Below, in pieces: positions 1 through 9,063 of a stretch of 30,582 nucleotides of DNA. The translations under genes were made by a program, and so were the position numbers. The DNA comes from Prolixibacteraceae bacterium UBA6162 (lineage in GTDB: Bacteria; Bacteroidota; Bacteroidia; Bacteroidales; Prolixibacteraceae). The notes beneath the pieces are model-generated. The model was not told where the DNA came from and searched no databases. It worked only from the letters and a program-made list of their open reading frames with translations. Location: assembly GCA_002428215.1 (NCBI GenBank), contig DIUI01000032.1:1-30582 (forward strand), read 5' to 3'. Every line of letters begins with the position of its first letter. The stretch's first letter is position 1.

Positions 1-1179
1 GTTGGCATCCGCAACGAAGATGTACTCAAGCTGCTTCGGGGTCAGAAAGGCACTCTGGTAAAAGTTAGCAATCGCAGGCAAGGTTATAAAGAATTATTTG
101 ACTTTGAGATTACAAGAGGCGACATTCCCATTTACAGTGTGGATGTTAGCTATATGATAGATGAGGAGACCGGATTTATTAAAGTTGGTCGTTTTGCCGA
201 ACAGACCTATTTCGAATTCATGGAGGGCATGCAAAAGCTTGACCGATTGGGTGCCAATAAAATCATTGTCGATCTCAGAGGGAACCCCGGGGGCTACCTT
301 ACTGCAGTAATTAGAATGGTCGATGAATTTTTAAGTAAAGATGAACCAATCCTGATAACCCGTGGAAAATCGCAACCCGAAAAAATATACAATGCCACCG
401 CAAGGGCCTCTTTCAAAGATAAAAAGGTGTTCGTGCTTATTGATGAATTCTCTGCTTCGGCAAGTGAAATCTTCGCTGGGGCATTACAAGACAATGACAG
501 AGCCATTGTAATTGGAAGACGGTCGTTTGGAAAAGGATTGGTACAGGAACAAATTCCATTCTCCGATGGTTCGGCCATGCGGCTGACAGTTGCCCGTTAC
601 TATACTCCCAGTGGACGATCAATACAAAAGCCCTATACCGGGGGGACCGACAACTATTTCGATGACATTTATGAGCGAATGGTTCATGGTGAATTTTTGG
701 AAGCCGACAGCATTCAATTTGCCGACTCACTGGTATACTACACCAAGAACGGAAGGAAAGTATACGGAGGAGGGGGAATTATGCCAGACTTCTTCGTGCC
801 TGCCGATACTTCAGGACGTTCCCAATACTTCAACCAAATCTACCAACAGGGTCTGATCTACTCTTTTGCCTTCCAATACTCCGATCAGCACCGATCAAAA
901 CTCAACGGAATGCAGTCTGCTTCAGAGATTGAAAAATGGCTCGACCAGCAATCGGTTCTGGAAAGTTTTGTTGCCTACGCAGCTTCGAAAGGAATTGCCC
1001 GCGACAATGAAGGCCTGAGAATCTCAGGATTCATTATTGACACACAAATTAAGGCCTACATTGCACGCAATATTCTTGGAGAAGCAGGATTTTATCCAAT
1101 TATTAGGCAAGTCGATAAAACCTTACTCAGGGCGATTGAAATTTCACGACAAAACCTGCTCGTTGAGCACCTGAAATAA
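1..1179 (+). CDS. S41 C-terminal processing peptidase, 5' end outside window
   Basis: This is a serine endopeptidase of the Prc/CtpA family, which cleaves periplasmic or outer-membrane substrates near their C-termini. The frame is open from base 1, so signal peptide, N-terminal domain and most of the PDZ domain are missing. The first about 45 residues look like the end of a PDZ domain, with the usual KLLRGQKGT strand and an ITRGDIP linker. The protease core follows: a DLRGNPGG motif near base 271, the nucleophile as the middle serine of SASAS (codon 457-459), and the general-base lysine in SFGKG (codon 532-534). The 25-residue Ser-to-Lys spacing is the one known in this family. A long C-terminal region (bases about 640-1179) is typical of Bacteroidota members. 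The stop lies 6 bases from the convergent nadA stop. Family assignment is firm; the substrate is unknown. Confidence 0.93.
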   Translation, partial: VGIRNEDVLKLLRGQKGTLVKVSNRRQGYKELFDFEITRGDIPIYSVDVSYMIDEETGFIKVGRFAEQTYFEFMEGMQKLDRLGANKIIVDLRGNPGGYLTAVIRMVDEFLSKDEPILITRGKSQPEKIYNATARASFKDKKVFVLIDEFSASASEIFAGALQDNDRAIVIGRRSFGKGLVQEQIPFSDGSAMRLTVARYYTPSGRSIQKPYTGGTDNYFDDIYERMVHGEFLEADSIQFADSLVYYTKNGRKVYGGGGIMPDFFVPADTSGRSQYFNQIYQQGLIYSFAFQYSDQHRSKLNGMQSASEIEKWLDQQSVLESFVAYAASKGIARDNEGLRISGFIIDTQIKAYIARNILGEAGFYPIIRQVDKTLLRAIEISRQNLLVEHLK

Positions 1180-1185
1180 AAAAGA

Positions 1186-2169
1186 TCAAGAAATATCGAG
1201 CATGGCTTGAATGGGTGCCCGTGCTTTGCTGATTATCTCTTCGGACAAGACAATCTCAGGCAACTCATGTTTCAGACAAACATAGAGTTTTTGAAGAGAG
1301 TTCAACTTCATGTATGAGCAGTCGTTACACCCGCATGTAGAATCGACCGAAGGCGCAGGAATAAAGATCTTATCAGGACAAGCCTTACTCATTTGGTGCA
1401 AAATACCACTCTCGGTGGCAACTATATATTTTTTTGCAGTATCCTTCTGCACATAGTTAAGCAATGCCGTAGTTGATCCAATAAAATCGGCCAACAATAG
1501 TACCGGTTTTTCACACTCAGGATGGGCTATGAATTTGGCATCAGAATGCTGGTCCATTAATTCAGCAATCTTTTCAACAGAATACAGCTCGTGCACCATA
1601 CAAGCTCCATCCCAAAGTACCATTTGCCTGCCTGTGAGGTTATTGATATAGTTTCCAAGGTTTTTATCAGGAGCAAAAATCAGGGGTTGATCTTTGGGAA
1701 AACTCTCCACAATTTTTACAGCATTGGCCGAGGTGCAAATGATATCTGAAAGGGTTTTAAGCTCAGCGGTGCAGTTGATATAAGAAATGACTTTATGCCC
1801 GGGATATTTCGCTTTGAATGCTTCAAACTTATCTGCAGGAGCCGAATCGGCCAATGAGCAACCCGCTTTTAAATCGGGAAGAATTACCTTCTTGGAGGGA
1901 TTGATTATTTTGGCTGTTTCTGCCATAAAATGTACTCCTACAAAGGCAATAATATCGGCAGTAGTGGATGCAGCTGCCTGAGCAAGCCCCAGACTGTCGC
2001 CAACATAGTCGGCAATATCCTGCAATTCGGGTTCAACGTAATAGTGGCTTAGGATCACTGCGTTCTTTTCCTTCTTTAGCCGAAGAATCTCTTCTGTAAG
2101 CCTTATTTTAGGGTCAACCGGCTCATCTATAAAGCCTTTCTGTGCGAGATGATATGCAAGATCTTTCAT
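1186..2169 (-). CDS. nadA: Quinolinate synthase NadA
   Basis: NadA condenses iminoaspartate with dihydroxyacetone phosphate to quinolinate in de novo NAD synthesis, using an oxygen-sensitive [4Fe-4S] cluster in the cytoplasm. The 327-residue protein shows the family landmarks: HYY at 42-44, GCSLAD with Cys104, WDGACMVHE with Cys190, HPEC near 216-219, ATESG at 251-255, and a C-terminal TCGCNDC with Cys279, Cys281 and Cys284. One cysteine of this last group should be the third cluster ligand. An in-frame TTG lies nine bases upstream; I chose the ATG at 2169 because the conserved N-terminus starts there. No nadB or nadC lies in the window. A promoter-like sequence sits about 140 bases upstream at 2309-2340. 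Confidence 0.96.
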   Translation of the reverse strand: MKDLAYHLAQKGFIDEPVDPKIRLTEEILRLKKEKNAVILSHYYVEPELQDIADYVGDSLGLAQAAASTTADIIAFVGVHFMAETAKIINPSKKVILPDLKAGCSLADSAPADKFEAFKAKYPGHKVISYINCTAELKTLSDIICTSANAVKIVESFPKDQPLIFAPDKNLGNYINNLTGRQMVLWDGACMVHELYSVEKIAELMDQHSDAKFIAHPECEKPVLLLADFIGSTTALLNYVQKDTAKKYIVATESGILHQMSKACPDKIFIPAPSVDSTCGCNDCSYMKLNSLQKLYVCLKHELPEIVLSEEIISKARAPIQAMLDIS

Positions 2170-2308
2170 TCCAGACAAACTCAGAAACTAATGTAAAAAC
2201 ACTTTCGCTTTCATGGCCATTCACCCAACGCTCAAATTCATTTCATTGTGAAAGTTTGAAACCTTACAATAAGAAAATTGAATGATCGAACCATTTAGAA
2301 TTCAGATG

Positions 2309-2340
2309 CAAAAATATAAATTCATATCGGAATAGTTCAA
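2309..2340 (-). promoter_or_regulatory. Candidate Bacteroidota promoter for nadA
   Basis: On the minus strand TTG (2338-2340) is followed by 21 bases and TATTTTTG (2309-2316). This fits the Bacteroidota sigma-ABfr pattern TTG, about 19-21 bases, TAnnTTTG. The same TTG-N21-TAnnTTTG geometry recurs upstream of ispD and of the ECF sigma gene. The implied leader to the nadA ATG is about 135 bases. No start-site data are available. Confidence 0.5.
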
Positions 2341-2402
2341 CCCGTAGGCAATTCATTTGGGTTGACGATTTTAAACCTCCTGCATACTGCACACAGGTTC
2401 CA

Positions 2403-4985
2403 TCAGGGATGAACCGGCACGACAATCCTACTTCCCCAGCCTGAAGGATCGGCCCCCTCAACAACGATCACAAAATCGCTCTTCAAAGAAGAAACAGGCA
2501 CCGAGAATGATGTCTTTCCTTGCTGATCGAGGATTAAAGCGGGCTCCCAGTATAGAGTGGAGCGGAGGTCTGTTGCTGCACCCGAACGCATAGCCTCCGG
2601 ACTAAGAAACCTGGCCGGCACCCGAAATCCTGACTCATACCTATCCATATACATTTCCGGAACAGGTAGGGCAGCCTGCGTCGATCCACCCCGCTTGGTT
2701 TTAATCTCAATAACTCCAACATTGTTGAGTCCGGTATATTTCTGTATATCCATTGGATCCAGTGAAACATTTATTGACTCTACATCAGAAGGGGCAATGG
2801 TATTCAGAATATCAGCACTGGTTCCCATGCGCTGTCCATCAACTACAATGAGTGCGCCCGACTGATGGTAAAACGAGTTTTGGGTTCCCATAAATACAAT
2901 CTGACCGCTCTGTAAATTATAGGGCCTAATCACTTTAATAACATCCAAAAGATTGGTAGATGATTGCAGCATAGATTTATATGCCTCATTTTTTGGCGGA
3001 GCAACAGACTGCGAAGCCAACAATCGGCGGGAAGGTAATTTCCGTAGCAAACCGGGGTTGCCGGCAAAATAATGAGACGGGAAGAGCGAATTTGCATCAG
3101 CCAGTGCAGAGGTCGTTGGCAACTTACTTAACATCGCTCCTATTTGGTCGGTAAATCCCGAAGATGGAATTACACGCATATTTCCCCTTCCCTGGCTATC
3201 GGTGGCAGTGAAAGAAAAATCGTTCAAATTGGCAGGATTAAGAAATGGGAAAATAAAATTACCTTCAGAATCGGAGTTCGCAGTATAGACTTGGAGATCG
3301 CGGTTGCTTAATAGACTAACCCGTGCGTCGGCTGCCGGATTTCCCCGCCGGTCGACTACCTGTCCGCGAATGCCGGTTTTATTATCGCGTTTTGAAGTGG
3401 GATTCTCTAAATCATACTGCATCACGTCAGACCAGGAGAACCCCTTGATTCGGTTTGTGATAAGAAAATAATCAAGAGCAACTATGTTATTGCTACTCTG
3501 GCGAAGCAGATGATCCAGATCTATAATATCTTTGATTAACCAGGCATTGATGCCAAAATGATAACCAATGCCTGACGGATTATTAAACACTCTGGTTCTA
3601 TCGGTCACAGAAACCGAAAACATTCCCGAACCAGTTGCCCGGTTCCGGCCGGCGTCGATGTTTACCCGAATATTGCCATCCGAAATTTTACCATCAACAG
3701 AAATATTTGGCTGATCCGGATTTCCATTGTAAAAAATTCGCTCAGACAATAGCCCCCCATTTTCATCAAAAAGTGCCATCTGATGCATCCCCTGTTCGAG
3801 TTCTGCAATTGGTATTCGAATTCTGGCAGATCGTTCCAATACAAAATTGGCGGCCCATACCAATTCAAACCGGTGAGATACAACTACTGCATAATTTTGC
3901 GGAGCAGTATGTTGACCGATGACATCGAGCAATAAGAATTGACCTCCATCGCTGCTTAAGGTGACCGATGGACGATCGATATCTGGACCAGGGATTGCTA
4001 TTCTTTGACCCTTGCCGGGTTCACTTGTTAATACCAGATAGTATGATTCACCTGCCTCTGCTTTAAAGGGGAAAAGACCGAACCCGGGATGATAAGTGCC
4101 TGTCTTGGAAATGATCTCCCCCTTACTGTTAAGAATATCACCTTGAAGAGAGACCGGGATATGTCCGTAAAGTGTAGCATTAAAACCCATTTTAACCGGG
4201 ACCTCTGGCAGATAACTACCGCCTTCTGGCCAAAATGTTACCAACACACTATCGGAAGCAACCTTTAAAGTTTGGCGACTCTTCCAAACCCCGCGTTCAT
4301 GCGAAAGCTCCAGTATTACGGGAAACTTGCCGGTATTCTCGGGCAGGGTTACCGAAAATGATGCAGCTCCATTGTTGGTCCGAAGCTGTCCCTCTGCGAG
4401 TATACGATCGTTGTGTAAAACTTTATAATTGAACAGATAACGATGCGCAGGTGTCCCATCGTGATTTAGTGCCCTGAGCCGAACACTGGAGTTGGTTCCT
4501 CCCCTGTAAACATGGTCGAAGTCTTCAACTCTAACCCAGGAGTCTCCTTCGTAAAACTGATGGACCAGCAGCGGTTTCACGGAAACATCCTCGGGATTGA
4601 TATGCAGGGGCGTAGATGCCACTAGAAAGTATCTTCCCAAAGGCAGGTTTTCTGGCAACCTGATATCTCCATTGAATTTTGACTTTTCAAGTTTGTATTT
4701 GTCACCATTAATTAGGACCCCTTCATCATCAAAAAGATGCAGAGTAACCTCGGAGCTCAGATTGGCAAATGCTTGCCCGGTTAGTTCAGATACCCATCCG
4801 CTAATCCAGACAATCTCTCCTGGAGAATAGACATCTTTATCAGTGGCCAAATAAATCGCTTCTCTGGGGTTTGATGCTACAAACTCCGGAAGTTTTGCAG
4901 CAATTTTGTCGAGGATATTAGACTGAGCATGGACACTCGAAACAAAGGTCCCAAAAAATAAGGCTGCAAAAAGAATTCTTCTCAT
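2403..4985 (-). CDS. Exported MG2-like / carboxypeptidase-like / TonB-plug domain protein without barrel
   Basis: This 860-residue exported protein begins with a Sec signal peptide ending near VHAQ (residue 21). I use the ATG at 4985 rather than an upstream in-frame one because the signal peptide starts there. Residues about 40-140 resemble an alpha-2-macroglobulin MG2 domain (DKDVYSPGEIVWISGWV). A carboxypeptidase-regulatory-like beta-sandwich lies at about 537-620 (GQVVDRRGNPAADARV, then SEGNFIFPF). Residues about 690-765 match a TonB-dependent receptor plug (VDGQRMGTSADILNTI, then GVIEIKTKRG). No 22-strand barrel follows; the chain ends in another about 95 residues with beta-like patterning. 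Such MG2-plug proteins occur in Bacteroidota, but I know of no established function. It lies 158 bases downstream of the STN-protease gene on the same strand. Confidence 0.85.
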   Translation of the reverse strand: MRRILFAALFFGTFVSSVHAQSNILDKIAAKLPEFVASNPREAIYLATDKDVYSPGEIVWISGWVSELTGQAFANLSSEVTLHLFDDEGVLINGDKYKLEKSKFNGDIRLPENLPLGRYFLVASTPLHINPEDVSVKPLLVHQFYEGDSWVRVEDFDHVYRGGTNSSVRLRALNHDGTPAHRYLFNYKVLHNDRILAEGQLRTNNGAASFSVTLPENTGKFPVILELSHERGVWKSRQTLKVASDSVLVTFWPEGGSYLPEVPVKMGFNATLYGHIPVSLQGDILNSKGEIISKTGTYHPGFGLFPFKAEAGESYYLVLTSEPGKGQRIAIPGPDIDRPSVTLSSDGGQFLLLDVIGQHTAPQNYAVVVSHRFELVWAANFVLERSARIRIPIAELEQGMHQMALFDENGGLLSERIFYNGNPDQPNISVDGKISDGNIRVNIDAGRNRATGSGMFSVSVTDRTRVFNNPSGIGYHFGINAWLIKDIIDLDHLLRQSSNNIVALDYFLITNRIKGFSWSDVMQYDLENPTSKRDNKTGIRGQVVDRRGNPAADARVSLLSNRDLQVYTANSDSEGNFIFPFLNPANLNDFSFTATDSQGRGNMRVIPSSGFTDQIGAMLSKLPTTSALADANSLFPSHYFAGNPGLLRKLPSRRLLASQSVAPPKNEAYKSMLQSSTNLLDVIKVIRPYNLQSGQIVFMGTQNSFYHQSGALIVVDGQRMGTSADILNTIAPSDVESINVSLDPMDIQKYTGLNNVGVIEIKTKRGGSTQAALPVPEMYMDRYESGFRVPARFLSPEAMRSGAATDLRSTLYWEPALILDQQGKTSFSVPVSSLKSDFVIVVEGADPSGWGSRIVVPVHP

Positions 4986-5143
4986 ATGAAACAATTTAAG
5001 GCTGCGTTGTTGATGGTCGAAATCTAAACCGGTGGTACTCCATCGTTTTTGTATTAAACTGCTGACAACATTCACTTAGAAAGCGTTTAGAAAAATCCTT
5101 TCAAACAGAATTCTGAAAAAATAATTCCAGGCTGTTACCTCTT

Positions 5144-6706
5144 TTAGAACTCACTTTTAAGGGCAAACGAAGTCCGTACCTCCTCCCCACCCCGAAGTAC
5201 CTTCATTCGGATTCTCCGATCTTCCCTACTTTGAAGCAAGAGGTTGATATCATTGAGCGACATGCTCCGGTGGTGGTTATTGTTGATGGTGATAATCTGA
5301 TCGTTCTCCTGCAGTCCGGCCAATGCTGCAGGTGAACCCTTCTGAATATTGGAAATGATGAAGATGGGTAATCCCGGCATTGGGTTAATTATCTCCATTC
5401 CGCTCATATTGTAATTAAAATCCTGCCGTACCAGCGGAGTGGGTGTTAAGGTAAGCCGTGCGTGCCGATAATCGATAGTTACAATAAAACGACGTAAAAT
5501 CTCAGCCCCCAGTGTACCGTTCCTGTCATTTTGTGAGATTAATTGGGCAATCATGCCGCTTTCCGGGAAGGATACTATAGGTCGTGGCAATACCAGTGGC
5601 CCAACCCAAATGCCATCAATGCGCCCTTTGGCTCCAAACAAATCGCCCGAAAGGCCCTTTCCCAAAAAGGTATCAATGTGCCTCTTAGGAATTGTAATCC
5701 TTTCATCAGAGGTTTCCGATAACCACAAGGCATCACTGGCACCCGTATCGACCAAAAGCTTAACAGGAACCTCGGTCATATCCTCCATAACAATACTGGT
5801 GAATATGTAAGGCTTATACCCTTCAAAATGAAGAGGCAGAATTATATCACGGCTCCGGTCGCGGTAACGGAAATGCTCAGGTCTCCAAAGCGTAATTAAT
5901 TCGCGTTGGTAGTCGATGCGCACAACATAATCCTTGAACAGATTAAAACCAATGAGGCCATGCACCGGAAGGCCCAATATGTGAGAAATCTGAAAATTCT
6001 CATCAATAACCATTTGCACTTCCTGATTGCGTGCAACCATACCCTGAATATTTAGGGTGTTATTTCCCGATCGGTAGGCTGTGAGCGACTCTCCTTCACC
6101 AAGACCTTTTACCTCGACCGGCATCAGGTAGTTAAGGTTTAGTTTATTTATAAAGGGGAGCTCAGTTATAATGGGAAACCGAACACCGGAATCAAGTATA
6201 AAATTGAGGGTATCCGAGTCGTTGATTGTTACGGGAAGTATAATCAGGTTGCTGGCCGATTTAAATTTAATAGTAACCGATTTATCCCTGGGATTTTCAA
6301 TGAGAAATCCACGGTTCATCCCGAAATCCCGCGACCCTCGCTCAAAATCAATACTCTCTTCAAGCGGAACATATTCTCGCACAACCATAAGATTGCCCTC
6401 GATTTCGAAAATGAGGTAAAAATCCTGCATCAGCTTATCCAGGACAAATTTTATAGGTTTATTAGAGATGTTAAGACTAATACGCTTATCAGAAACCAAT
6501 TGAGCATTGTAAGTGTAGTCGATGTTCAAATAGTTGCAGATTCGCTCAATGATATCTGACAACGGCTCATTCTCTGCATAAATACTAATGTTCTGGTCGA
6601 GTGCAGGCCGGGTTACAGGTTGCTGACCACTTACGACTTCGGGCAAAAACATTACCAGCGCGAAAATCGCAATCCATTGAAGGAAGGAGGTTACATTTTT
6701 TTTCAT
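5144..6706 (-). CDS. Exported STN / two-lobed aspartyl protease / PDZ protein
   Basis: This 520-residue protein has a signal peptide at 1-28 (hydrophobic 11-26, cleavage likely near VSGQ). Residues 40-110 form an STN domain, the short N-terminal module of secretins and TonB-dependent transducers (SIYAENEPLSDIIERIC, then LDKLMQDFYLIFEIEGNLMVV). Two retropepsin-like lobes follow: the first with Asp172-Ser-Gly174 and a closing GFNLFKDYVVRIDY near 253-266, the second with Asp320-Thr-Gly322 and LGAEILRRFIVTIDY at 399-413. A PDZ domain occupies 430-515 (GSPAALAGLQENDQIITIN). Aspartyl protease plus PDZ is a recognised Bacteroidota pairing; the fused STN domain is unusual. Activity is inferred from the DSG and DTG motifs only. 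The ATG at 6706 is preferred over an upstream in-frame start because it begins the signal peptide. Confidence 0.88.
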   Translation of the reverse strand: MKKNVTSFLQWIAIFALVMFLPEVVSGQQPVTRPALDQNISIYAENEPLSDIIERICNYLNIDYTYNAQLVSDKRISLNISNKPIKFVLDKLMQDFYLIFEIEGNLMVVREYVPLEESIDFERGSRDFGMNRGFLIENPRDKSVTIKFKSASNLIILPVTINDSDTLNFILDSGVRFPIITELPFINKLNLNYLMPVEVKGLGEGESLTAYRSGNNTLNIQGMVARNQEVQMVIDENFQISHILGLPVHGLIGFNLFKDYVVRIDYQRELITLWRPEHFRYRDRSRDIILPLHFEGYKPYIFTSIVMEDMTEVPVKLLVDTGASDALWLSETSDERITIPKRHIDTFLGKGLSGDLFGAKGRIDGIWVGPLVLPRPIVSFPESGMIAQLISQNDRNGTLGAEILRRFIVTIDYRHARLTLTPTPLVRQDFNYNMSGMEIINPMPGLPIFIISNIQKGSPAALAGLQENDQIITINNNHHRSMSLNDINLLLQSREDRRIRMKVLRGGEEVRTSFALKSEF

Positions 6707-7224
6707 GGCCAAATATTTATTGATTGAAATTCTTTTGGAAATATACACCATTCGAAGGACAAATTTCTAAACCAATTGTTAACCCGGGTATCCAGCTAAA
6801 GCTATTAGCTACCAGGGTATTTATATCGCATCCAAAAAATCTCTCCGTAAGCTTTACATTCATAAGAGAGGTACTTATTACTGCAAAATGCATACCATAG
6901 ACACCTCCCAATAAACCTAAGACTGAAAAATGAGCCTGCTCATCAATTATACCTTCAGTTAAGGTCTGAGGCAATAATCGTATGCAATGAATTTTGTCCA
7001 TCAGAATTGTTATCGGGCAGGAATCATCAATGTTTTTAAGTATCGGTCCAATTAATTAGAAGGGCCAGACCTCCTCGACCAGAACAGCAAAATTACACTC
7101 CTAAAGGTAGTGAAAATCGGCGCGTTACACTCAAACATTTTCTCTAACAGGGATTATTTTGATCGACAAGGTGAGTGCTTAAACATTTGCTGAAAAATAT
7201 TCTTATTTTTGCTCCGCGTTAGCT
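6707..7224. other. 518-base intergenic region
   Basis: I found no convincing gene here. A 94-codon minus-strand reading frame (6717-7001) overlaps the start of the STN-protease gene and matches no family I recognise. On the minus strand TAATTTTG at 7088-7095 fits the TAnnTTTG -7 box and could drive transcription toward the STN-protease gene, but no TTG lies at the right distance. A short perfect inverted repeat, AGCTA-T-TAGCT, lies near 6800-6812. The right end carries the tRNA promoter. Confidence 0.4.
7204..7211 (+). promoter_or_regulatory. Candidate -7 box for tRNA-Leu
   Basis: TATTTTTG matches the Bacteroidota -7 consensus TAnnTTTG and ends 13 bases before the mature tRNA. A TTG lies upstream at 7187-7189, but its 14-base spacing is shorter than usual, so only the -7 element is well supported. 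Confidence 0.45.
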
Positions 7225-7308
7225 GCCCGGGTGGCGGAATTGGTAGACGCGCTGGACTCAAAATCCAGTGATAGCAATATCGTGCGGGTTCGATTCCCGC
7301 CCCGGGTA
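7225..7308 (+). tRNA. tRNA-Leu (anticodon CAA)
   Basis: The cloverleaf folds by eye. The acceptor GCCCGGG (7225-7231) pairs with CCCGGGT (7301-7307), with one G-U pair, and A7308 is the discriminator. The anticodon stem CTGGA/TCCAG encloses the loop CTCAAAA with anticodon CAA at 7259-7261, which reads TTG leucine codons. A long class II variable arm, GATA-GCAA-TATC, follows, as expected for leucine. The T arm is GCGGG-TTCGATT-CCCGC (7284-7300). The 3' CCA is not encoded, since CAT follows the discriminator. A strong terminator starts six bases downstream, so it appears to be transcribed alone. Confidence 0.97.
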
Positions 7309-7313
7309 CATAC

Positions 7314-7353
7314 AATCCATTTGGTCTATTTGCAGCCAAATGGATTTTTTTTT
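7314..7353 (+). terminator. Rho-independent terminator after tRNA-Leu
   Basis: An 11-base-pair perfect stem, AATCCATTTGG (7314-7324) with CCAAATGGATT (7336-7346), closes an 11-base loop. It is followed by an uninterrupted T tract to 7353. Placement right after the tRNA fits. Confidence 0.88.
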
Positions 7354-7496
7354 GGAAAAACATACGGTTCTGTATCGGCCAGAAAATTGGGCTAATAATG
7401 GGGTTTTTCTTAGAATTCTTAAAAACCGCTCACCCAAATCTTCGTACGCGGCCGAATTTTCCGATCAATGGATGTAGAAAATCTCTCCGTATAGAA

Positions 7497-8264
7497 TTAT
7501 AGAACCACCACCACCTGTCCGTTAGGAGGCAATGCGCGATAGAATGCCTTGGCGTCGCCTGCCGGAATATATATGGTTATTTCCGGATGCACTATTGGGA
7601 GTTGGCGACTTAACAACTGTTGGTTAAATTCAGTAAAATGCTTTCGGTAACGGTTCAGTCGATAGGCAAATAAACCCCTTCGCGAAGTGGAAGCCTCATC
7701 GATTTGGACAATACTAACCACAAACGTGTTGTTCAGCAATACGTGCCATTCAACAAATTGATCGACACTCTGCAATGTTACATCTTGTGCAGCTGCAGCT
7801 TCCAATGAATCTTTTGGAACTTTTTTAACAGTAACCGGCTCTTTAACAATAGCGCCTTCAATTGCATCGATTATGAATGGGTTCGAGAAGTGTTTGATGT
7901 AGCTTACAGGATGAATGGCCCCAAAAAAGGCGGGAATTTCTGCTTTTTCAAACTTCAGCTGTCTGAGCACTACTCCCTTCAACTCTAACTGAATGACACT
8001 ATCACGTAAATTAACGGTAAGCCCAATAGAATCAGAGCCAGCCATCTCCAGGCGGGCCGTTAAGAAAGCCTTTTCATGCAATACATCCCAGGAATCGGGG
8101 AGGAAGCCCGGTGTAGCTGAATTCGTATCACTGTTTATTCGCGAAAGCTGGGCCTGATATGCATATACATAAACAACTGTATACACCACAAGGTAAATCA
8201 CCATAATGAGTGGAATCCATTGCAACAATAGCTTTGAAAAAATTGTGGCACTTTTTTTATGCAT
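7497..8264 (-). CDS. Single-pass membrane protein of unknown function, last gene of L,D-transpeptidase operon
   Basis: I do not recognise this 255-residue protein. Residues about 13-36 form one strong membrane-spanning segment after a short basic N-terminus (MHKKSATIFSK), so the rest should face the periplasm. The remainder alternates beta-like stretches (GSDSIGLTVNLRDSVIQLELKGVVL at about 75-100) with a basic helical part (RLNRYRKHFTEF near 205-216), and ends in a hydrophobic strand (GQVVVVL). No catalytic motif stands out. It begins 59 bases downstream of the YkuD-type transpeptidase gene on the same strand, so it is probably cotranscribed and may be an accessory or substrate-presenting partner of the two transpeptidases. 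Confidence 0.8.
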   Translation of the reverse strand: MHKKSATIFSKLLLQWIPLIMVIYLVVYTVVYVYAYQAQLSRINSDTNSATPGFLPDSWDVLHEKAFLTARLEMAGSDSIGLTVNLRDSVIQLELKGVVLRQLKFEKAEIPAFFGAIHPVSYIKHFSNPFIIDAIEGAIVKEPVTVKKVPKDSLEAAAAQDVTLQSVDQFVEWHVLLNNTFVVSIVQIDEASTSRRGLFAYRLNRYRKHFTEFNQQLLSRQLPIVHPEITIYIPAGDAKAFYRALPPNGQVVVVL

Positions 8265-8323
8265 ACTTCCGAATTAAACCTGTTTTGATCATCATTGATC
8301 CTATATCTCTAATGCAATAAATG

Positions 8324-9061
8324 TCAGTAAATGAAAACACGCGAACCAACCGACAGTGTATGGAATACCTCATAAAGATCATCGTCGAGCATTCTAACAC
8401 ATCCATGGGTAACTGGCTGCCCAATCAATCTTTGATATAAGGTTCCATGAATCATATATCCATCGCCCAGGGTGAGCGCATAATCGCCCAGCACTCCTCT
8501 TTCGAAGCGAGAATGGTGATCGGGGGGAGGAACAGGCAATCCCTCTTCGACAAATGCCCAATCGGGCCTTCTCCAAACCGGATTTTCAATCTTACCCTGC
8601 ACCCGAAATACTCCTCTGGGCGTCTTGAAGAGCCACTTCTGATCGCCATCACCTTCGAGACTGATATAGCTTCCGGTAGAACAGAGACCTTCACGGATCA
8701 TATTTTTGTTTCGGAAGAGGTAAAAGCGATTTTCCGAGATGTTCACAACCAGATAGGCATTGCCTGGGGTGAGGCGATCGAGTCTTCGTTCGAGAGCTGC
8801 CACATCAGACCTAAGCTTAGCTATGTTAATTACTGGATCTGGCTCCAGTTCCGCGGCAAATTGAAATCTGCGGGTTGACGTAATATCGGCCAGCATAGGC
8901 ACTCCCCACAAAAGTGCAGGAACCATAGCAATATAAAGAAGAGCTATTGGTAAAGACACCAACAGACGCCTTTTATTCCTTACATCCAAAACCGAAAGAA
9001 TCCATTTCTCGACCACTGCAAACAATTTTATCTCCTGGAAGACACTTTTCATGCTATTCAT
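8324..9061 (-). CDS. Membrane-anchored L,D-transpeptidase, YkuD family
   Basis: L,D-transpeptidases form 3-3 crosslinks in peptidoglycan or attach proteins to it, using an active-site cysteine. This 245-residue protein has one membrane segment at about 34-56, a short helical linker (80-98), and a YkuD domain at about 101-245. The catalytic signature is complete: His205-Gly, then Thr218-His219-Gly220-Cys221-Val-Arg-Met. A second in-frame ATG three codons downstream is an alternative start. The gene starts two bases after the stop of the next transpeptidase gene upstream, so the two are surely cotranscribed. Its substrate, whether a crosslink or a protein anchor, cannot be told from sequence. 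Confidence 0.93.
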   Translation of the reverse strand: MNSMKSVFQEIKLFAVVEKWILSVLDVRNKRRLLVSLPIALLYIAMVPALLWGVPMLADITSTRRFQFAAELEPDPVINIAKLRSDVAALERRLDRLTPGNAYLVVNISENRFYLFRNKNMIREGLCSTGSYISLEGDGDQKWLFKTPRGVFRVQGKIENPVWRRPDWAFVEEGLPVPPPDHHSRFERGVLGDYALTLGDGYMIHGTLYQRLIGQPVTHGCVRMLDDDLYEVFHTLSVGSRVFIY

Positions 9062-9063
9062 AT

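Noticed and set aside
6717..7001. 94-codon minus-strand reading frame ending in SFSWIPGLTIGLEICPSNG
   Set aside because: It overlaps the chosen start of the STN-protease gene, matches no family I recognise, and has no clear start signals. The glycine/hydrophobic pattern faintly recalls surface-repeat proteins, too weakly to call.
7154..7363. Minus-strand 69-codon reading frame with the stretch AGIEPARYCYHW
   Set aside because: It is the antisense translation of the tRNA-Leu gene, a well-known false protein.
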